A stretch of DNA of 64,000 nt from Theobroma cacao (Eukaryota > Streptophyta > Magnoliopsida > Malvales > Malvaceae): the NCBI RefSeq assembly GCF_000208745.1, contig NC_030857.1, positions 19,051,383 through 19,115,382 of the forward strand, given 5' to 3'. The notes under the pieces are model-generated. The model worked only from the letters and a program-made list of their open reading frames with translations, was not told the origin of the DNA and ran no database searches. Positions 58,840-64,000 of the stretch are shown here, in pieces. The stretch's first letter is position 1, and each line of letters opens with the position of its first letter. The position numbers and the translations under genes are program-made.

Positions 58840-60283
58840 CATGGCACTTTCTTAAGAACCGGCCAGCAACGGAGCATACGACTGATCAACAGCAGCTAAG
58901 AAGTCCCGAAAGTGAAGCAATATAGTTGAGGGAAGAGAACAAGCAACAAGAAGTAGATGCTCCAATCATATCATATTAAAGAAAAACAAACACTTGGAGA
59001 AAAGATAGAAAGGAAGATGCTTCAAGTCACTCAGATAATCATGTCTGACAAGAGAATTTCAATGTTTCACAGGGGAACTAAGCAGATAGCATCCTGCCAT
59101 TACTTTATCACGAACTTGGTGCTTTCTCGAGAGAAAAATTACGATCCAAGACTTTATTATCAGCCAAAAAGGAAATGGTTTTAGGTAGAGTGGATGGAAG
59201 AATATTTTGAAAGTGAACTGACGGAAGGCAGTGGAAGCAGCAGAGCATGGCAGGCTTGGTTGATTGAACCACGTGAAAGTCTGCTTGTACAAAACGGTTG
59301 AGTCAACAGTCCATTTAATGGGCTTGGCGTGGTTGATTGAACCACGTGAAAGTCTGTTTCCTGTGTCCTCCGAAACACCTTTTTTTTTTTTTAACTCTTT
59401 TGGTGTCGCTATAATTTCAACTTTATGCCTCGATGACAAAATGACCAAATGGCAAAAACAGAAATGGGAAGAAGAATGACGATGGGCCCCCAAAAATTTT
59501 TGTGGATTACATGATAGAATGTGTCTAAAAAGAAACCAAAATTCCTTCCCTATCACAGTAAGAAACGCATATTAGAAACAATGAATAAGGAGATATATAA
59601 TTACTCTTTTAACACCCTGCTAATTGATTTTATATTTATTGATCCATGCTGGGTTTGAGTAGATATATAATGACATAATTTATTAATAAATGAAATGCTA
59701 AGGGCAATTATTATGTTATCGAAAAATAAATGCCGTCCGCTTTAACATTTCCTTTATTCTTTACCATTGTTATCACATTTGGATAGAATTTTTTTTTTTT
59801 TTGAAAGCTAGATAATAATTTATTGCAATAAAAAGAAAAAAGGGAATAAATAAACAGCATAGATGATAGCATAGAACAAAAATAGCAGACGAATAAAGGC
59901 AATCAAAGCAATCACAACCAAGCAATAAAGAGATCTTTATCTTTGCCAACACCTTGTCTTGGGACCTCATGGGCCAAGTGATTAGAATTCTTGGAAACAT
60001 GAGTCATTGTACTTAATTGTGATTTCCTGTTATCATTGCGTTTTTGGCAGACATGTGAATCTCTTTTTGCTATATGAGTTTGTATATATTCTTCATTTTC
60101 TCATTTGCATTTTTTTTGTTATTTTATTAAAAAAAATAAGAGAATCTCTTACCAGAAGAATCTTATTGCTCTAATTTGTTATACTCATACTAATATCTCG
60201 TAATATCTATGCTAAGCATATTTTCTTTTGGACCCAACATGTATAAATATCAAGTCAGCATGATTGAACTATCCATATCGCAG
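58840..60283. other. Spacer with a G-box-containing duplication
   Basis: Several mid-length ORFs overlap in all frames but none has a recognisable domain. The block 58850-59540 is less AT-rich than its surroundings. It includes the 27-base exact duplication listed separately. From 59560 the DNA is AT-rich again. Confidence 0.45.
59257..59356. repeat. 27-base exact direct repeat containing a CCACGTG core, 73 bases apart
   Basis: The unit at 59257-59283 and again at 59330-59356 is identical over 27 bases and contains GAACCACGTGAAAG, i.e. an ACGTG core as bound by plant bZIP/bHLH factors. The 46 bases between have a third similar but shorter piece (GGTTGAGTCAAC). It may be regulatory or just a local duplication. 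Confidence 0.7.
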
Positions 60284-60291
60284 TATAAAAG
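60284..60291 (+). promoter_or_regulatory. Candidate TATA box (TATAAAAG)
   Basis: TATAAAAG stands out in a less AT-rich context (ATCGCAGTATAAAAGCAGAGC). It sits ~30 bases before a plausible transcription start near 60315 and ~247 bases before a consensus splice donor at 60538. It might drive the exon described next. Confidence 0.5.
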
Positions 60292-60314
60292 CAGAGCATT
60301 TTACAGGGTATTGA

Positions 60315-60537
60315 GCTAGGTTCAAACAAAGCCTACTGATTCTTCCTTTCATGCATTCTCAACCCAGCTGGTGTACTTAACACTTAGCACTTAGGAGCAC
60401 AAAGTTTCAGTCCCTCTCCATCTCACACCTCAACAAAGCTTTCACAGGAAAAGAGAAGCTAGTGAAGAAAGTAGAGTGGTGGGATTGGAGCATTGCAGTT
60501 ACCGCAGTTGGAGTTGGAGCTCTCACTGCAAAAGCTG
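60315..60537 (+). other. Possible first exon (or 5' UTR exon) of unknown gene, ends at splice donor
   Basis: The segment is less AT-rich than the DNA around it and ends in CTG|GTAAGTTG, a near-consensus plant donor (GT at 60538). One frame is open from 60382 through the donor and reads LNKAFTGKEKLVKKVEWWDW then SIAVTAVGVGALTAKAG, protein-like but without an ATG in that frame. The only early ATG (60351) opens a 9-codon frame. It could be the leader exon of the sucrose transporter at 63080 (a TTTACAG acceptor lies at 63051-63057), or the orphan first exon of a lost gene. I do not recognise the peptide. Confidence 0.35.
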
Positions 60538-61589
60538 GTAAGTTGAAGCTTCCAAAACAGTTTTGCAAACCAAAGATTTGATACTATTTTTCATGTTTAA
60601 TCTTAAACCATTTGTTTTGAAAGCTTTGATCATTCTTTCATTCAGAAAAAGGGTTTATAAATTAAAACAAAATTGATCTTGAAAGCTTGGTGCAGTCCAA
60701 ATTGTTGCGCGGTCTATTGGCGGCCTGCGTTCTTGTGCAATAATTGAGGTTTAAATATCAGTGTGAAAGAAAAATTCTTGTGAATTATTAGTATTTTTTA
60801 AATCTATAAAAGAGTATATTTTGACTTTGGACCTAAAATCTTTTGTTTCAACTCTCACCTCGCTCTTATCTGCTCCCCTTTACGTTAAATTTTAAAGGAT
60901 CTATTAAGTTTGATGTACTACTATATAGTTGTATTGATTTTAATATTCATGCATTATTTATTGAATCACATGTTATCATTTCATTAATAAATTAATTTAA
61001 AATTTTACATATATATTTTTAAAAATTATATATCCTTATCTAATTCAAACTAGAGATGGCCACAAATCCCTTTAGGTTGAGCCTAGGCCAGCCTATTTTA
61101 ATATTAATATTTTATGATTAATAAATATATTTTAAAAATTAAATTAAATAAAAATCTACTATTTGCTAATAAAATAATATATTTCATTATTAGCAAGATG
61201 ACAAGAAGTAATTTACCCATAGTATAAACATATACATGTGAAATTATAAACAAACTCAAATTTATATACATAGCGAATATATATATATATATATATATAA
61301 GAAAGTAACAAAAGTAAAATATTATTTTATTTTTNTATGTTTCTTTTGATCACCACTTTTTTTATTCGTTGCCACTTTATTTGGTTATAAAGTAAAAAAT
61401 AAATTAACAAATGATATTTTTGATCTTAAAAAAATTATATTTATGGTATTTGCTCATTTTATATTACCTAAAATAGAATTCTTACATTTGTTCAGTAAAT
61501 TTTTTATCATATAAAAGGTTAAAATTTTACTATTATATTCCAAATATATGGAGCTATTTCCTTCATACTTCCCAGTTATCTTTTAAAAA
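60538..61589. other. AT-rich spacer or intron
   Basis: No domain was seen. It contains an (AT)n run at 61277-61299 and the single unresolved base N at 61335. If the exon at 60315-60537 is spliced to 63058, this would be intron. Confidence 0.45.
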
Positions 61590-62070
61590 ATAAAGGCTAA
61601 ATACTCAAATAAGCCCTCGAACTATATCAAAAAATCAATTCAGTCCTTATCTTTTTATTATGTTCAAATAAACTCTTAAATTTTTATTTTAAGTCAAAAA
61701 AGTCCCTCTCACTAATCGTTAATTAACTTTAATTAGTCAACGGTATATGTGATACTTTTATATCATGCTATCTGTCACATAGCATATGATGAGGTATTAA
61801 ATATTGTTAATTAAGATTGAATAAATGGGTAAAAAATAAACACATAAATCCTAATCAATAATATTTAATGTCACGTCATCTGTCACATAGTAGATGACAT
61901 GATATAAAAATGTCATGTGTATCATTGACTAATGAAAGTTAATCAATAGTTCAGGAAAGGAACTTATTTGATTCAAAATAAAATTCAAAAAATTATTTAA
62001 ACCTAATAAAAAAATAAAAATTAAATTATTTTTTTGACATAATTAAAGAATTTATTTAAATATTTAATAA
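61590..62070. mobile_element. MITE-like element (family M), copy 3
   Basis: The left arm reads AAATACTCAAATAAGCCCTCGAACTATATC, the right arm ATTTATTTAAATATTTAATAAAA with ..TAATAAAAAAATAAAAATT.. complementary to it. The centre has inverted TATCATGCTATCTGTCACATAGCAT and CACGTCATCTGTCACATAG. It resembles 16620-17095 and 35690-36230. The termini are not resolved. Confidence 0.6.
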
Positions 62071-63079
62071 AAATAAATGATGGGCATGTTTGCGACTTAC
62101 GGCGTGCGCAACCCTTTGTAGATGTCCTTTTTGTCTCAAGACCCTGCTTTTGGACCACTCATTCCGGAAAAGCTATAAACAATATACGGAAAGAAAAACT
62201 TTTTAACAGTCTTTTATTTAAAAGAAAAAATCGATGGCTTTATCAGTGATACTTTCACTCCACAAAATTAATTATTCATCGAAAATCTTTATCAATGAAA
62301 TTTTTATCATTTTTTTTACCATTATTGACGATTTTTTCTATCAATAAAAAATCGTTCCAGAACACCCTTAATTTTAATTTTAATAGTAGTACTCTTGATT
62401 TTAGCAGTGATACAACTTCTTAACGCTTAATGATTCACATAGCCTAGGACCATCCTCATATATAGTTTTAAATTGCATCCATATCGACCTTTAGCATAAA
62501 CTTGACGTGTTGAAGAATAAAAAAAGGTTCTCACAAGTGGACATTGATAATAATCATAGCACCGAAATGATTACAAACCTAGACTTCAAATATGTAATCT
62601 TTAACTCTTCCCTTTCTGTCTTTAATTTCATATAACTTTCTTAAATCTGGAAGGAAATTAAGTGTCTTTGGTTCTCTTCCTTTATGAATTATCCTTTCAT
62701 ATTTTAATTATCAAAATTTCACCCTACATTTAAGATAATTTTCTTTGTATTACTTTGCATTTATTTTCAATACTTTTTTATGACCATTTTTAAGAACGTG
62801 GTGATTCCAAGACTTAACAAGTTTGAATCTCATATTGAACCAAAAGGACTTAAATTCCCTTGAAATTTTTGTTTATTATTATTATTTTTTTTTAATTTTT
62901 AAAGAAAGCCCCATTGCTTTGGAAAAAGTTGTACATGTGCAGTGATTGCACTGATCAAAGGATAATTATCACATGATTCCATGTCTCACCTACTTAACTT
63001 CTGATAGAGACAGATTTCATGTTATTCATACTAAGGAGTACAGTTTACAGTTTACAGGCAGAGTGTAATTGCCAACCAA
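62071..63079. other. Spacer upstream of the second sucrose transporter (promoter or leader region)
   Basis: AT-rich with no recognisable gene. No convincing TATA box was seen in the last 200 bases. A direct heptamer repeat CAGTTTACAGTTTACAG (63041-63057) precedes the start codon and ends in a possible splice acceptor. The leader from 63058 to 63079 would be 22 bases. Confidence 0.45.
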
Positions 63080-64000
63080 ATGGAAAACGGAGATATCATC
63101 CAGTCTCCAAGCCCGCTTAGGAAGATCGTCACCATTGCAGCCATCGCCGCCGGCATCCAGTTCGGATGGGCGCTCCAGCTCTCCCTTCTAACCCCATACG
63201 TCCAAACCCTCGGTGTCCCCCACACCTGGGCTGCTTTCATTTGGCTTTGTGGCCCTATTTCTGGCCTCCTCGTTCAACCCATTGTAGGCTACAACAGTGA
63301 CCGTTGCACCTCTCGCTTTGGTCGCCGCCGACCCTTTATTGCCGCCGGAGCTACCTTCGTCTCTATTGCTGTATTCCTCATCGGTTTCGCCAAAGATATG
63401 GGGCACCATGCTGGTGATTCCTTGGAGAGTCCCACGAAACCAAGAGCGGTTGCTATCTTTGTTGTAGGATTTTGGATTCTTGATGTGGCTAACAACATGT
63501 TACAAGGTCCATGTCGTGCTCTTCTTGCAGACCTCTCAGCCAATGACCATAAAAAAATGAGAACCGCAAATGGGTGGTTCTCGTTTTTCATGGCTGTTGG
63601 AAACGTCTTGGGTTATGCTGCTGGTTCCTACTCACACCTTTACAGGATCTTCCCCTTCACAAGAACCAAAGCCTGTGATGTTTACTGTGCAAACCTCAAG
63701 TCGTGCTTCACTATCGACATTATGATCCTCCTGTTAGTGACTGTGACCGCGGTTACAACGGTGAAGGAGGATCCCTTAACCAAGCAAGTCCAAGAGGAAG
63801 AAACCAAAACACAGGCTGCTTTCGTTGGAGAGATTGTGACAGCTTTCAAGACTTTGAAGAAGCCAATGTGGATCTTGCTCCTTGTTACTTGCCTGAATTG
63901 GATAGCCTGGTTTCCGTTCTTGTTGTTTGACACTGATTGGATGGGGACAGAGGTTTATGGAGGCAAGGTCAAGGGAAATGCAAATCAAGTTAAGATGTAC
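63080..64000 (+). CDS. SUC2-like: Sucrose transporter (SUT1/SUC2-type), N-terminal 307 codons, cut by window end
   Basis: ATG 63080 ([15 protein letters not shown]) opens a frame that runs to the last base without a stop. Signatures: [18 protein letters not shown], conserved His48 (GVPH), RFGRRRP (79-85), [20 protein letters not shown] with the TM5 Asp and Arg, [12 protein letters not shown], a short charged central loop ([13 protein letters not shown]) and [17 protein letters not shown]. It should act like the gene at 10659 as a plasma-membrane H+/sucrose symporter. The N-terminus is 15 residues shorter and the central loop is shorter and less acidic than in that paralogue. Odd: residue 290 is Thr (DWMGTEV, codon 63947-63949), where the paralogue has Arg318 (DWMGREV). 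Exon 1 should continue ~120 codons past the window. The reading frame looks intact as far as visible. Confidence 0.94.
   Translation, partial: MENGDIIQSPSPLRKIVTIAAIAAGIQFGWALQLSLLTPYVQTLGVPHTWAAFIWLCGPISGLLVQPIVGYNSDRCTSRFGRRRPFIAAGATFVSIAVFLIGFAKDMGHHAGDSLESPTKPRAVAIFVVGFWILDVANNMLQGPCRALLADLSANDHKKMRTANGWFSFFMAVGNVLGYAAGSYSHLYRIFPFTRTKACDVYCANLKSCFTIDIMILLLVTVTAVTTVKEDPLTKQVQEEETKTQAAFVGEIVTAFKTLKKPMWILLLVTCLNWIAWFPFLLFDTDWMGTEVYGGKVKGNANQVKMY

Noticed and set aside
59059..59556. 165-codon minus-strand ORF
   Set aside because: Largely built from the 27-base direct repeats and T-runs; no recognisable domain.
61277..61299. (AT)n run as a promoter TATA
   Set aside because: A simple dinucleotide repeat, with no transcript signals around it.
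1..64000. tRNA, rRNA, CRISPR or bacterial operon features
   Set aside because: No cloverleaf-like A/B box pairs, rRNA motifs or regularly spaced repeats were recognised; the window is plant nuclear DNA.

Overview
This is plant nuclear DNA, almost certainly from a dicot. Three host genes are visible: two SUT1/SUC2-type sucrose transporters and one PP2A B' (B56) regulatory subunit. They have short introns with GT..AG borders. The rest is mostly LTR retrotransposons, L1-type LINEs and MITE-like elements in AT-rich spacer. The transporter sequences look eudicot, perhaps rosid, but the genus cannot be decided from sequence alone. There is one ambiguous base (N) at 61335. I saw no bacterial genes, CRISPR, rRNA or convincing tRNA genes. 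|| Layout. 1-2534: end of a long Tekay-like LTR and a second LTR type (family B). 2535-7330: degenerate L1-type LINE on the minus strand. 7331-10536: spacer with a Copia relic. 10659-13059: complete sucrose transporter gene (4 exons, 527 aa). 14124-16080: complete PP2A B' gene (2 exons, 466 aa). 17617-25388: long L1-type LINE on the plus strand, flanked by a target-site duplication of about 18 bp and carrying a C-terminal RNase H. 25586-35588: Copia element with a family-B solo LTR inside its 5' LTR and a Tekay-like solo LTR inside its integrase gene. 37479-about 39330: divergent family-B LTR holding a 615-bp MITE with a 9-bp TSD. 39624-50599: complete but decayed Tekay/Del-type Gypsy chromovirus on the minus strand, with 2.94-kb LTRs and a 5-bp TSD. 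53002-58152: second Copia element with a 5-bp TSD. 58378-63079: spacer with small MITE-like elements and a possible promoter plus first exon at 60.28-60.54 kb. 63080-64000: first 307 codons of a second sucrose transporter, cut by the window end. || Function. The two transporters are in the same orientation and are clearly paralogous H+/sucrose symporters of the plasma membrane, so the locus looks like an old tandem duplication. The copies are now about 50 kb apart, with the PP2A gene and nested transposons between them. The PP2A B' subunit steers the PP2A holoenzyme to its substrates; nothing in the sequence links it to sucrose transport. All transposon ORFs are broken and none looks autonomous today. 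|| Most notable observations: the nested insertion history that exact TSDs allow to be reconstructed; a Thr in the second transporter where the first has the Arg of the family DWMGRE motif; and an isolated TATA box plus splice-donor exon upstream of the second transporter. I did not find evidence for an entirely new biological system in this window.
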